Shown here one piece after another: positions 16,930-25,204 of a stretch of 64,000 nucleotides of DNA. Source of the DNA: Streptomyces typhae (GTDB lineage: Bacteria; Actinomycetota; Actinomycetes; Streptomycetales; Streptomycetaceae); assembly GCF_009755605.1 (NCBI RefSeq), contig NZ_WPNZ01000001.1, positions 682,001-746,000 on the forward strand, written 5' to 3'. Position 1 is the stretch's first letter. Every line of letters begins with the position of its first letter. Below the pieces are notes generated by a model, which had not been told where the DNA came from, made no database searches, and was given only the letters and a program-made list of their open reading frames with translations. The translations under genes and the position numbers were made by a program.

Positions 16930-17897
16930 TAGTTGATCGCCACCTTCACGATTCCGGTGAGCGCGATCTGCGCGAGGGCGAGCGGGACGAGGAGGGTCCA
17001 GGCGAGTTTCTGCAGCTGGTCCTCGCGCAGCCGTGGGTAGCTGACGCGCAGCCAGATGACGACGAACGCGAGGACGGCGGTCTTCAGGAGGGTCCACACC
17101 CAGCCGAGCCCGTCGGCGCCCCAGGGGCCGTGCCAGCCGCCCAGGAACAGGACGGTGGTCAGTCCGCACAGGACGACGATCCCGGCGTACTCGGCGAGCA
17201 GGAAAAGGGCGAAGCGCAGGCCCGTGTACTCGGTGTACGCACCGAAGATGATCTCGGAGTCGGCGACCGGCATGTCGAAGGGCGGGCGCTGGAGTTCGGC
17301 GAGGCCCGCGACGAAGAAGACGAGGGCGCCGACGATCTGCCAGGGCAGCCACCACCACTCGAAGGCGTGCACGATGCCCGGCAGCGAGACGGTGCCCGCG
17401 GCCATCGCCACGGAGGCGGCGGCGAGGAGCATCGGGAGTTCGTAGGCGAGCAGTTGCGCGGCCGTGCGCAGGCCGCCCAGCAGGGAGAACTTGTTGGCCG
17501 ACGCCCAGCCCGCCATCAGTGAGCCGAGGACTCCGACGCCCATGACGGCGAGTACGAAGAAGATGCCCGCGTCGATGACCTCACCGACCGCGCCCTCGCT
17601 CGGGCCGATCGGGATGGCGAGGAGGACGAGCAGGTACGGGAGCAGGGCCACGGCCGGGGCGAGCTGGAACACCCGGCGGTCGGCGTCCGCCGGGACGACG
17701 TCCTCCTTCTGCGCGAACTTGACGCCGTCGGCGACGAGCTGGGCCCAGCCGTGGAAGCCGCCCGCGTACATGGGGCCGAGGCGGCCCTGCATGTGCGCCA
17801 TGACCTTGTGTTCGGTCTGGCCGATGACCAGGGGCAGGGCGAGAAAGACGACGAAGACGACGAGGAGTCGCAGGGCGACGTCGAGGGCGTCGTTCAC
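16929..17897 (-). CDS. nuoH: NADH-quinone oxidoreductase subunit H, second cluster
   Basis: 322 residues, eight or more membrane helices. It shows the quinone-cavity signatures [46 protein letters not shown] and [40 protein letters not shown], the latter the most conserved loop of the family. NuoH connects the peripheral arm to the membrane arm. GTG 17897 has AAGGAGA 7 nt upstream and overlaps the nuoC stop (GTGA). Confidence 0.95.
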   Translation of the reverse strand: MNDALDVALRLLVVFVVFLALPLVIGQTEHKVMAHMQGRLGPMYAGGFHGWAQLVADGVKFAQKEDVVPADADRRVFQLAPAVALLPYLLVLLAIPIGPSEGAVGEVIDAGIFFVLAVMGVGVLGSLMAGWASANKFSLLGGLRTAAQLLAYELPMLLAAASVAMAAGTVSLPGIVHAFEWWWLPWQIVGALVFFVAGLAELQRPPFDMPVADSEIIFGAYTEYTGLRFALFLLAEYAGIVVLCGLTTVLFLGGWHGPWGADGLGWVWTLLKTAVLAFVVIWLRVSYPRLREDQLQKLAWTLLVPLALAQIALTGIVKVAIN

Positions 17898-19573
17898 TGC
17901 GGTTCTCCTTGGCGGTTTTCGGGGGTCACGGGGGTCTCGGGGCTCGCCGGGGCCCCCGGGTTCTCGGGCTTCGCCGAGTTCTCGGGCTGCCGCGGGTTAT
18001 CCGGGTTTTCCGGGTTCTCGGGCTTCCCCGGGCTCTCCTGGTTTTCGGGCTTCGCCGAGTTCTCGGGCTCCCGCGGGTTCTCAGGGCTCTCCGGGTTCTG
18101 GGGGTTGTCCGGGCTCTCCGGGTTCTTAGGGCTCTCGGGCTTCCCCGGGCTCTCCTGGTTTTCGGGCTTCGCCGAGTTCTCGGGCTCCCGCAGGTTCTCA
18201 GGGCTCTCCGGCTTCGCGGGCCTCTTCGGTGCGTCCGGCTCGGGAGCAGCGGGCGGCGCGTCCGCCGGGGCTGCCGGGGGCGCCGGGGCTGCTGGAGCCG
18301 TCGGGGCCGCTGGAGCCGTCGGAGTCGCAGGGGCCATCGGAGTCGCCGGGTCGTCGAAAGCCGGGCGGGCGTGGTGCCACGGGGCGTCGGAGCTGCCGGA
18401 GGCGCGCCGCGGCTTGTTCGCTGCCGGGGTGCCCGCCGAGGTACCGGCCGCAGCGCCCGCCCCGGTACCAGCCGGGGCACCCTCCGAGGTACCGGCCGCA
18501 GCGCCCGCCCCGGTACCAGCCGAGGCACCGGCCGCAGCGCCCGCCGGGTCGCCCGCCAGGTTGCGGGCCGAGGCGTCCGCAGGGGCGCCGGCCGGAGTAT
18601 CCCCGGTGCCGCCCGTCGCAGGGCCCGCGCCCGCGCCCCGCTGCGAAGCGGAACCCGCACTCGCGCTGCGTGCGCGCCGCGGCCTGGCCGGGGCGGCGGG
18701 CGCCTCGGGGGCGGCTTCCGGAGCGTCCGAGGAACGCCCCGCCCCAGTGGCGGCATCCGGGGCGGCGGAGGCCCCGGTGACGGCATCCGGGTTCGCAGAG
18801 GCCCCGGCGGCCCCGGCAGCCCCGGCGGCGCCCGGGGCGGCAGGGTCCGCGGGCGCCGGCCCCGCAGGGGCAGGGGGCGCCTGGCTGGCCGACCCCGCGC
18901 TCGCGGAGCGGGTCCGCCGGGCCGGGCGCTCCCCGGTCCCGGCCCCGGCGCGGGCGCCGGCGCCCGCGGCACGTCCGGCCCCCCGCGCTGGCCGCGCCGG
19001 AGCAGCCGGAAGCTGTCCCTTCAGCGGGCCCCACTCGTTCGGGTCGGGTACGCCGGGCGGCAGCATCTGACGGCGCTTCGGGCCGCCGTGCTCGGACTCC
19101 CCCGGCTCCTTCGCGCCGGGCCACGCCTTGGCGACCCGCGCGGCGAGCACGAAGTCCTTGCGCAGCGGGTGGCCCTCGAAGCCCTCGGGCAGCAGCAGCG
19201 GTACGAGGTGGGGGTGGCCGTCGAAGCGGACGCCGAACATCTCGTGGGTCTCGCGCTCGTGCCAGGCGGCGCCCGCGTACACGTCGACGGCGGTCGCGAG
19301 GACCGGCGCCTCGTGCGGCACGGTCGTGCGGACGAGCAGGCGCCGCACCGGGGCGAGGGCGACGACGTGGGCGGACACCCGGAACCCCGTACCGGGTTCG
19401 TCGACGGCGCTGAGCCAGTCGAAGTAGGTGCAGCCGAGCGTGGAGCGGGCGGTGCGCAGGGCGTCGAGCCAGGAGGCCGCGGGGACGTCCACGGTGAGGA
19501 CCTCGTACGCCTCCTCGGCGCTCGCCTCCGTACCGAACAGCTCCTCCACGGGAGCGGGCAGCCAGCCGGTCAT
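17894..19573 (-). CDS. nuoC: NADH-quinone oxidoreductase subunit C, second cluster, with giant low-complexity tail
   Basis: 559 residues. Only about the first 190 are the 30-kDa NuoC domain: [30 protein letters not shown] (104-122) and [13 protein letters not shown] (131-143) are its signatures. The rest, about 365 residues, is Ala/Gly/Pro-rich and then a Pro-Glu-Asn-Ser repeat ([16 protein letters not shown]). There is no 49-kDa NuoD domain, either fused or as a separate gene, although NuoD normally follows NuoC. The tail frame keeps high third-position GC throughout and ends in a stop that overlaps nuoH, so it looks genuinely translated. ATG 19573 overlaps the nuoB stop by 4 bp. Confidence 0.9.
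   Translation of the reverse strand: MTGWLPAPVEELFGTEASAEEAYEVLTVDVPAASWLDALRTARSTLGCTYFDWLSAVDEPGTGFRVSAHVVALAPVRRLLVRTTVPHEAPVLATAVDVYAGAAWHERETHEMFGVRFDGHPHLVPLLLPEGFEGHPLRKDFVLAARVAKAWPGAKEPGESEHGGPKRRQMLPPGVPDPNEWGPLKGQLPAAPARPARGAGRAAGAGARAGAGTGERPARRTRSASAGSASQAPPAPAGPAPADPAAPGAAGAAGAAGASANPDAVTGASAAPDAATGAGRSSDAPEAAPEAPAAPARPRRARSASAGSASQRGAGAGPATGGTGDTPAGAPADASARNLAGDPAGAAAGASAGTGAGAAAGTSEGAPAGTGAGAAAGTSAGTPAANKPRRASGSSDAPWHHARPAFDDPATPMAPATPTAPAAPTAPAAPAPPAAPADAPPAAPEPDAPKRPAKPESPENLREPENSAKPENQESPGKPESPKNPESPDNPQNPESPENPREPENSAKPENQESPGKPENPENPDNPRQPENSAKPENPGAPASPETPVTPENRQGEPQ
17930..18220. repeat. Minisatellite in the 3' end of nuoC, with a 75-bp duplication
   Basis: Built of 9-18 bp units such as GGGTTCTCC and GGGCTCTCC. 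A stretch of about 75 bp starting at 18020 recurs at 18137 with one or two mismatches (117-bp spacing). All periods are multiples of three, so the reading frame is kept. Confidence 0.85.
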
Positions 19574-20175
19574 CCGGCGTCCACCCCCGGCGTGCCGGGC
19601 GCGGGCGGTGTGACGAGCCCGCTGCGCAGGGCCGCCGTGGACGGCCGGGAGCCGTTCGCGGCGTAGCGCTCGCCGAGCGACTCCCGCGCGATCTTCTCCT
19701 GGAGCTTGATGATGCCCTGGAGGAGGGCTTCGGGCCGCGGCGGGCACCCGGGCACGTACACGTCGACGGGGATGATCTGGTCCACGCCCTTGGTGACGGA
19801 GTACGAATCCCAGTAGGGGCCGCCGCAGTTGGAGCAGGCGCCGAAGGAGATGACGTACTTGGGCTCGGGCATCTGCTCGTAGAGGCGCTTCACGGCGGGC
19901 GCCATCTTGTCGGTGACGGTGCCCGAGACGATCATCAGGTCGGCCTGGCGGGGACCAGGCGCGAACGGGATCACGCCGAGGCGGATGAAGTCGTGCCGCG
20001 CCATGGAGGCGGCGATGAACTCGATGGCGCAGCAGGCGAGCCCGAAGTTGAAGACCCACAGGCTGTAGCGGCGGCCCCAGTTGAGGACGACCTTCATCGG
20101 TTCGGGAGCGAGGCGGGAGAGGACACCGAGACGCTTCGGCTCCGGCAGCAGCACGGGCTCCTGGTTCACGCCCAT
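19570..20175 (-). CDS. nuoB: NADH-quinone oxidoreductase subunit B, second cluster
   Basis: 201 residues. All four ligands of the terminal cluster N2 are visible: the tandem Cys pair in [16 protein letters not shown] (first Cys) and [39 protein letters not shown] is the usual core. The C-terminus has a 30-residue Pro/Gly extension. The start ATG at 20175 overlaps the nuoA stop region by 10 bp. Because NuoD is missing from the cluster, N2 would lack its normal partner for the quinone site unless NuoD comes from the complete operon. Confidence 0.95.
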   Translation of the reverse strand: MGVNQEPVLLPEPKRLGVLSRLAPEPMKVVLNWGRRYSLWVFNFGLACCAIEFIAASMARHDFIRLGVIPFAPGPRQADLMIVSGTVTDKMAPAVKRLYEQMPEPKYVISFGACSNCGGPYWDSYSVTKGVDQIIPVDVYVPGCPPRPEALLQGIIKLQEKIARESLGERYAANGSRPSTAALRSGLVTPPAPGTPGVDAG

Positions 20176-20588
20176 GTGAGCACGCCCTTCTTGTATGCGT
20201 ACAGCAGACCCACGGCGAGGAAGCCGAGGAAGATGAACATCTCGACGAGGGTCGCGGCGCCGTAGCCGGGCGCGGCGAAGACCGTCGCCCACGGGAAGAG
20301 GAAGATCGAGTCGACGGCGAAGATGACGTAGAGGAACGCGTAGACGTAGTAGCGGACCTGGGTGTGGGCCCAGCCCTCGCCGACCGGGTCGACGCCGCAC
20401 TCGTAGGTGAGCAGCTTCTCCGGAGTCGGCACCACGGGCCGCAGCAGGCGGCTCGCGCCGAAGGCGACGGCGACGAACAGCACCCCGACGACGGCGAGCA
20501 GCCCGACGACGGAGTACGACTCGAAGTAGCTCGCCGCGACGTCCGTGCGGCTCGCCGCGACGTCCGTGCGGTACGTCGTCACTGGCAC
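20166..20588 (-). CDS. nuoA: NADH-quinone oxidoreductase subunit A, second cluster
   Basis: 140 residues from a GTG at 20588 ([13 protein letters not shown]). Three membrane helices and the family signature [39 protein letters not shown] are present. The start is uncertain: GTG 20612 and 20582 are in frame, and none has a clean Shine-Dalgarno (GAGGGG lies 16 nt before 20588). The N-terminus holds a perfect heptapeptide duplication (RTDVAAS twice), discussed separately. It is the first gene of the minus-strand cluster and divergent from the histidine kinases. Confidence 0.9.
   Translation of the reverse strand: MPVTTYRTDVAASRTDVAASYFESYSVVGLLAVVGVLFVAVAFGASRLLRPVVPTPEKLLTYECGVDPVGEGWAHTQVRYYVYAFLYVIFAVDSIFLFPWATVFAAPGYGAATLVEMFIFLGFLAVGLLYAYKKGVLTWA
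20529..20570. repeat. Perfect 21-bp tandem duplication in nuoA
   Basis: The unit beginning GCTCGCCGCGACG and ending TCCGTGCG occurs at 20529-20549 and again at 20550-20570 without mismatch. It encodes a duplicated heptapeptide near the NuoA N-terminus, outside the membrane helices. Confidence 0.95.
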
Positions 20589-20612
20589 GTCACTGGCACG
20601 TCGGCCCCTCAC

Positions 20613-20911
20613 TCCCGAAACTCGCGTTGCCGTCCCGTCCGGCTCGTCTGTTCGACGCTCTGTACGGGCGATCTGTACGCACGGGAGTCTAGGGCCTGCT
20701 AAAGGCGAGGTAAGCAGTCCGTCGGCGACTGTCGGCGACGATGGCGCACAACCGTGGGTGGCCTGGCCGTCCGGCGGGGAGTACGGGGCGCCGCGCAGGC
20801 ATCCGCGGGCACCGCGCAGGGGTCCCGCAGCCCGCAGGTGGGGTTATCCCCAGTGCGATCGTGCGGCCCCCCTCATGGCGCCGGGGCGGCGCGCCGGGCA
20901 CGCTGTTCCGT
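20613..20911. other. Divergent promoter region, nuoA2 / histidine kinase 1
   Basis: 299 bp without a supported gene between the nuoA start and the first kinase. It must hold promoters for the nuo2 operon (minus) and the two-component genes (plus). It has locally lower GC around CTAGGGCCTGCTAAAGG (20690-20706). I see no clear dyad. Confidence 0.5.
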
Positions 20912-22114
20912 ATGACCGCAAGCACCATGCGCGCCCACGACGCGCCGCAGGACCCGCCGCCTGCTCGTTTCGCCTTCGGCGCGCACACCTGGAAGGAGAT
21001 CGCGCACCTTCTGGTGAACCTGCCGATCGCCATCGTGGGATTCACGTACGTGATGACGGCGCTGTTCGTCGGCGCCTTCCTCTCGGTCACGGCGGTCGGC
21101 CTGCCGCTGCTCGCGCTCGGCCTGTTCGGCGCGCGGCTGCTCGGCAGGGGGGAGCGCGCGCGGGCACGGCGGCTGCTCGGGGTGCGGATCGACGAGCCGA
21201 GCCCGATGCCGGGCCCGTCGAAGCGGTCGGGGAGCTTCCTCAACTGGCTGTGGTCCAGCCTGAAGGACCCGGTCGGCTGGCGGACGATGCTGTACTTCTT
21301 CATCCGGCTGCCGTGGGGCGTGGTGACGTTCACGGTGATGGCCACGGGCCTCTTCGTGCTGTGGCCGGTTCTCCCGTTCATCGCGCGGGGCCTCGCCAAC
21401 GCCGACCGGGCGATGGTGCGGGGTCTGCTGTCGCGCTCGGACGAGTTGGAGCGGCGCATCGCCGAACTGGAGTCGGACCGGGGCATCGTCGTGGACACCG
21501 CGGCGGCCGACCTGCGGCGCATCGAGCGTGATCTGCACGACGGCGCGCAGGCCCGCCTCGTCGCCCTCGCCATGGGTCTCGGGCTCGCCAAGGAGAAGCT
21601 CCTCGAGGACCCGGACGCCGCGGCGGCGATGGTCGACGAGGCGCACGGCGAGGTGAAGCTGGCGCTCCAGGAGCTGCGGGACCTGGCGCGCGGCATCCAC
21701 CCGGCGGTGCTCACCGACCGGGGGCTCGACGCGGCCCTGTCGTCGGTCGCCTCGCGCTGCACGGTGCCGGTGAAGGTGACCGCCGACCTCACGACCCGCC
21801 CGGCGGCGGCGATCGAGGGCATCGCCTACTTCACGGTCTCCGAGCTGCTTCAGAACGTGAGCAAGCACAGCGGTGCCAGGACGGCGAGCGTCGAGGTGTG
21901 GCGCTCCGACCAGCGGCTGCTCATACAGGTGTGGGACGACGGCCACGGCGGCGCCAGCCTGGACGGCGGCTCCGGCATGGCGGGGCTCGCGGACCGGCTC
22001 GGCGCGGTGGACGGCCTGTTCGTCATCGACTCCCCGCAGGGTGGTCCGACGACCATCACGGCCGAGCTGCCGTGGCGGGACCGTGAGCCGGACCGGGCCC
22101 GCGCGGGCGCCTGA
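20912..22114 (+). CDS. Sensor histidine kinase (HPK7/HisKA_3 type), paralogue 1
   Basis: 400 residues. The N-terminal sensor region has four membrane helices in two pairs (about 30-70 and 115-160), the arrangement of the actinobacterial putative sensor domain. A coiled stretch follows, then DLRRIERDLHDGAQARLVALAM with the phospho-acceptor His209. The ATPase domain shows ELLQNVSKHSGA (N box) and DDGHGGASLDGGSGMAGLADR (G boxes). The cognate regulator is probably the LuxR-type protein encoded after paralogue 2. ATG 20912 is used; a second ATG five codons later is possible. The promoter gap is shared with nuo2, so co-regulation is plausible. Confidence 0.93.
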   Translation: MTASTMRAHDAPQDPPPARFAFGAHTWKEIAHLLVNLPIAIVGFTYVMTALFVGAFLSVTAVGLPLLALGLFGARLLGRGERARARRLLGVRIDEPSPMPGPSKRSGSFLNWLWSSLKDPVGWRTMLYFFIRLPWGVVTFTVMATGLFVLWPVLPFIARGLANADRAMVRGLLSRSDELERRIAELESDRGIVVDTAAADLRRIERDLHDGAQARLVALAMGLGLAKEKLLEDPDAAAAMVDEAHGEVKLALQELRDLARGIHPAVLTDRGLDAALSSVASRCTVPVKVTADLTTRPAAAIEGIAYFTVSELLQNVSKHSGARTASVEVWRSDQRLLIQVWDDGHGGASLDGGSGMAGLADRLGAVDGLFVIDSPQGGPTTITAELPWRDREPDRARAGA

Positions 22115-22115
22115 C

Positions 22116-22350
22116 CGGGCCCCGCAAGGGGCGCGGGGAACTGCGCGCGCAACCAGGCAGAGGCCGCAGACGCGACTGCGGAGCAACGCGGCAGACGCGA
22201 CTGCGGAGCAACGCGGCAGACGCGGCCGCGGCTCTGCGTGCGCCGCGGACACGTCTGCGGCCCTCGGTGCGCTGAGCACGCCGCAGTAACGTCTGCGGCC
22301 CTCGTGCGCGGAGCACGCACTCCCCCGCGCCCCTTCGGGGGGCCTTGAAC
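22116..22350. repeat. Streptomyces-type dispersed intergenic repeat, inverted arrangement
   Basis: The gap between the two kinase genes (22115-22482) opens with CCCCGCAAGGGGCGCGGGGAA and ends with CCCCCGCGCCCCTTCGGGGG (22323-22343), which are inverted copies of the same motif. In between, CAGACGCGACTGCGGAGCAACGCGG is present twice in tandem (about 22171-22220), and ACGTCTGCGGCCCTC twice in reverse sense. From memory this AAGGGGCGCGGGGAACTGCGCG element is scattered across Streptomyces genomes. No gene is supported here. Confidence 0.75.
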
Positions 22351-22482
22351 GCCCCCGAAGAACCCCCGCGAGGTAGGGAAAACCCCCGGTCGAAGAGGCC
22401 GACGTGCTCCATGGTCCCGGTGGTCGGGGGCGCGCATCCTGGATGTACAGGTGAGCAGTACGAGGAGAAACGGACGGCACCG

Positions 22483-23820
22483 ATGGCCACGGATTACGGA
22501 CAGGGATACCCCCTCGGGAGCGGCGAGCGCGGTCGCGCGGGATTCCGGCGTCTGCCTGCCGCGCTGCGGGCCCCCCTGGAGGGACGTACGTGGCGTGAGT
22601 TCCTGTACGTGCTCCTGTCGCTGCCGCTCAGCATCATCGGCTTCGTCTTCGCGGTGACGATGCTGTCGGTCGGCGCGGGCCTGCTGATCACGTTCGTGGG
22701 TGTGCCGGTGCTCGCCCTCGGCCTGGCCTCGCTGCGCGGCTTCGGTGCGCTGGAGCGGATCCGGGCGCGGGCGCTGCTCGGCGTGGAGGTCGGCGACCCG
22801 CATCCGTTGCAGGCCCGCGGCGGGTTCATGACGTGGATGGGGGCGGTCCTCAAGAGCGGCGTCTCCTGGCGGCACGTCGTGTACGCGGTGCTCCACATGC
22901 CGTGGGCGATCTTCTCGTTCACGGTGTCGGTGGTCTTCTGGACGTACGGCTGGGCGATGCTGACGTACCCGCTGTGGTTCTGGGTGTTCCCGATGCACGC
23001 GGGGCAGGACGGCATACAGATCTACGGCGACGACCACCACCGGGTCTATCTGGACAACCCCTTTGAGATCGGGCTGACTTCGGCCACGGGTCTGCTCGTC
23101 ACGCTGGCCACGCCCTGGATCATCCGTGCCCTGACGACGGTCGACCGGGTCATGGTCTTCGGGCTGCTCGGCCCCTCCCGTCTGGTGTCACGTGTGGTCG
23201 AGCTGGAGTCCGACCGGGGTGTCGTCGTGGACACCGCGGCGGCCGACCTGCGGCGCATCGAGCGTGACCTGCACGACGGCGCGCAGGCCCGCCTCGTCGC
23301 CCTCGCCATGGACCTCGGGCTCGCCAAGGAGAAGCTGGCCGAGGACCCGGAGGCGGCGGCGCGGATGGTCGACGAGGCGCACGGCGAGGTGAAGGTGGCC
23401 CTTCAGGAGCTGCGGGACCTGGCGCGCGGGATCCACCCGGCGGTGCTCACCGACCGGGGGCTCGACGCGGCGCTGTCCGCGCTGTCCGCACGGTGCACCG
23501 TGCCGGTGGACGTGGAGGTGGACCTGCCCGCGCGGCCCGCCGCCGCCATCGAGGGGATCGCGTACTTCACCGTGTCCGAGCTGCTGCAGAACATCAGTAA
23601 GCACAGTGGGGCCCGGCGGGCCTCCGTGGATGTGTGGAAGGTGGAGGGGCGGCTGATGCTTCAGGTCTTCGACGACGGGCGGGGTGGGGCCGATGCCTCG
23701 GCCGGGTCGGGGCTCGCGGGGCTCGGGGAGCGGCTCGACGCCGTCGACGGGATCCTCGTCGTCGAGTCTCCCGTCGGTGGGCCCACGGTGGTCACCGCCG
23801 AGTTGCCCTGGCGGGGCTAG
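22483..23820 (+). CDS. Sensor histidine kinase (HPK7/HisKA_3 type), paralogue 2
   Basis: 445 residues, same architecture as paralogue 1 with a longer sensor part. Two helix pairs are separated by an extra segment, GQDGIQIYGDDHHRVYLDNPFEIG, likely an exposed loop that paralogue 1 lacks. The phospho-acceptor is His264 in DLHDGAQ; ELLQNISKHSGA and DDGRGGADASAGSGLAGL are the ATP-binding boxes. The kinase core shares about 90 bp with paralogue 1 with a single mismatch. ATG 22483 has GAGGAG about 15 nt upstream, too far to be ideal. It is followed after a 380-bp gap by the response regulator gene on the same strand. Confidence 0.93.
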   Translation: MATDYGQGYPLGSGERGRAGFRRLPAALRAPLEGRTWREFLYVLLSLPLSIIGFVFAVTMLSVGAGLLITFVGVPVLALGLASLRGFGALERIRARALLGVEVGDPHPLQARGGFMTWMGAVLKSGVSWRHVVYAVLHMPWAIFSFTVSVVFWTYGWAMLTYPLWFWVFPMHAGQDGIQIYGDDHHRVYLDNPFEIGLTSATGLLVTLATPWIIRALTTVDRVMVFGLLGPSRLVSRVVELESDRGVVVDTAAADLRRIERDLHDGAQARLVALAMDLGLAKEKLAEDPEAAARMVDEAHGEVKVALQELRDLARGIHPAVLTDRGLDAALSALSARCTVPVDVEVDLPARPAAAIEGIAYFTVSELLQNISKHSGARRASVDVWKVEGRLMLQVFDDGRGGADASAGSGLAGLGERLDAVDGILVVESPVGGPTVVTAELPWRG

Positions 23821-24030
23821 GCGCCCCCGCCTGGGGGGGGGCGGGCCCTCGCGGGGTAGGTGCCCCCCGGTCGTCGGGGCGGGCCCTCGCTGGGCGCCCC
23901 AGGCCCGCCCCTTCCCGTAACCAGGGGGCTGCGCCCCCTGGACCCCCCTTATCGGCGCTTCGCGCCTCGTCCTCAAACGCCGGACGGGCTGAAAACGTCG
24001 GACGGGCTGAAAGACGCCGCTCAAGCCGAA
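23821..24030. repeat. Terminator-like Streptomyces intergenic element
   Basis: The 384 bp between kinase 2 and the response regulator contain C/G-rich direct repeats (GGGCGGGCCCTCGC near 23838 and 23876). They also contain a hairpin CCAGGGGGC TGC GCCCCCTGG (23931-23951) and the motif CCTCAAACGCCGGACGGGCTGAAA-like sequence near 23981, followed by a second partial copy (GTCGGACGGGCTGAAA). This hairpin plus CTCAAACGCCGG is, from memory, a very common streptomycete intergenic repeat. It probably ends kinase transcription. Confidence 0.8.
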
Positions 24031-24204
24031 GGCGGCAGCGCGCGGGCCGAAACAGTCTCGCCACGGCTGAAAATGCCCGTGCGCCCCGAGGCGCACACCA
24101 CTCTTCACGTCACCACGGCGCAGCCTCGTCCGAATGCTGGGATGCTGGTCCCTGTCAACGGGGTGGGAACAGGGCATGGGGGCCGGAACATCGTGGAGGA
24201 CAAG

Positions 24205-24864
24205 GTGCGGGTGGTCATCGCCGAGGATTCAGTGCTGCTCAGGGAGGGCCTGACCCGGTTGCTGACCGACCGTGGGCACGACGTCGTCGCGGGGGTGGGT
24301 GACGCGGAGGCGCTGATCAAGACGATCACCGATCTGGCGGCGCAGGAGATGCTGCCGGACGTGGTGGTCGCGGACGTGCGGATGCCGCCGACGCACACGG
24401 ACGAGGGGGTGCGCGCGGCCGTGAAGCTGCGGGCGCGGCATCCGGGGCTCGGGGTGCTCGTGCTGTCCCAGTATGTGGAGGAGCAGTACGCGACGGAGCT
24501 GCTCGCCGGGTCCAGCCGGGGCGTGGGGTATCTGCTGAAGGACCGGGTCGCCGAGGTGCGGGAGTTCGTGGACGCGGTGGTGCGGGTCGCGCAGGGCGGC
24601 ACCGCGCTCGACCCGGAGGTCGTGGCCCAGCTGCTCGGCCGCAGCCGCAAGCAGGACGTCCTCGCGAACCTCACGCCGCGCGAGCGGGAGGTCCTCGGCC
24701 TGATGGCCGAGGGGCGCACGAACTCGGCGATCGCGCGGCAGCTGGTGGTCAGCGACGGCGCCGTCGAGAAGCACGTCAGCAACATCTTCCTGAAACTCGG
24801 ACTCTCCCCGAGCGACGGGGACCATCGCCGGGTACTCGCGGTCCTGCGGTACCTGAACTCCTGA
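24205..24864 (+). CDS. LuxR/NarL-family response regulator
   Basis: 219 residues. The receiver domain begins VRVVIAEDSVLLREGL (acidic pocket Glu7-Asp8). The phospho-acceptor is Asp57 in VVVADVRMPP, and the Lys of YLLKDR is present. The C-terminal LuxR HTH is LTPREREVLGLMAEGRTNSAIARQLVVSDGAVEKHVSNIFLKLGL. GTG 24205 is chosen because GGAGGA lies 4 nt upstream; GTG 24193 would add four residues. With two kinases next door and only one regulator, both may signal to it. A GGACCGGG/CCCGGTCC hairpin follows the stop. Confidence 0.93.
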   Translation: MRVVIAEDSVLLREGLTRLLTDRGHDVVAGVGDAEALIKTITDLAAQEMLPDVVVADVRMPPTHTDEGVRAAVKLRARHPGLGVLVLSQYVEEQYATELLAGSSRGVGYLLKDRVAEVREFVDAVVRVAQGGTALDPEVVAQLLGRSRKQDVLANLTPREREVLGLMAEGRTNSAIARQLVVSDGAVEKHVSNIFLKLGLSPSDGDHRRVLAVLRYLNS

Positions 24865-24867
24865 CCG

Positions 24868-24891
24868 GGACCGGGCGGGCCGACCCGGTCC
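24868..24891 (+). terminator. Hairpin after the response regulator
   Basis: GGACCGGG and CCCGGTCC form an 8-bp perfect stem with an 8-nt loop, 4 bp after the stop codon. It is G/C only, with no T-run. Confidence 0.55.
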
Positions 24892-24977
24892 GCCCCGGCC
24901 CCGCGCCCGCCCCGGGCCGACCCGGACCCCGTCGGCCGCCGTCCCGCCACCGGGACACGACACGGCACCGCAGCAAG

Positions 24978-25003
24978 GTTCTAGAAGGACTCAGTCCTAG
25001 AAC
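24978..25003. promoter_or_regulatory. Interleaved dyad upstream of korA
   Basis: GTTCTA at 24978 and TAGAAC at 24998 are inverted, with a second dyad AGGACT C AGTCCT between them. The 26-bp element is AT-richer than its surroundings and lies about 200 bp before the korA start within a 340-bp gene-free stretch (24865-25204). It could be an operator or part of a promoter. A CTTACAGACGTAGGGTGGG stretch at 25127-25145 is nearer the gene. Confidence 0.5.
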
Positions 25004-25204
25004 TAAAGGATGAGCGGAGAGCGTCTTCATGGAAGGCCGGGGGGCGATTCACAGCATGACAAATCGGGGCATCCAGCTGTCTCAAAGGTGCGTCCACCAT
25101 ACGAGCAACCCTAAGAACGTGACCCTTACAGACGTAGGGTGGGCCTTGGGAGCGCAGGGCGGCCTGCCGCTCCCGAGTCGCCGCCTCGAGGGAGGTCCAG
25201 TTCA

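Noticed and set aside
17894..19000. Remnant of a NuoD domain in the NuoC tail
   Set aside because: No 49-kDa signatures are seen; the tail is simple-sequence Ala/Gly/Pro and PEN repeats throughout.
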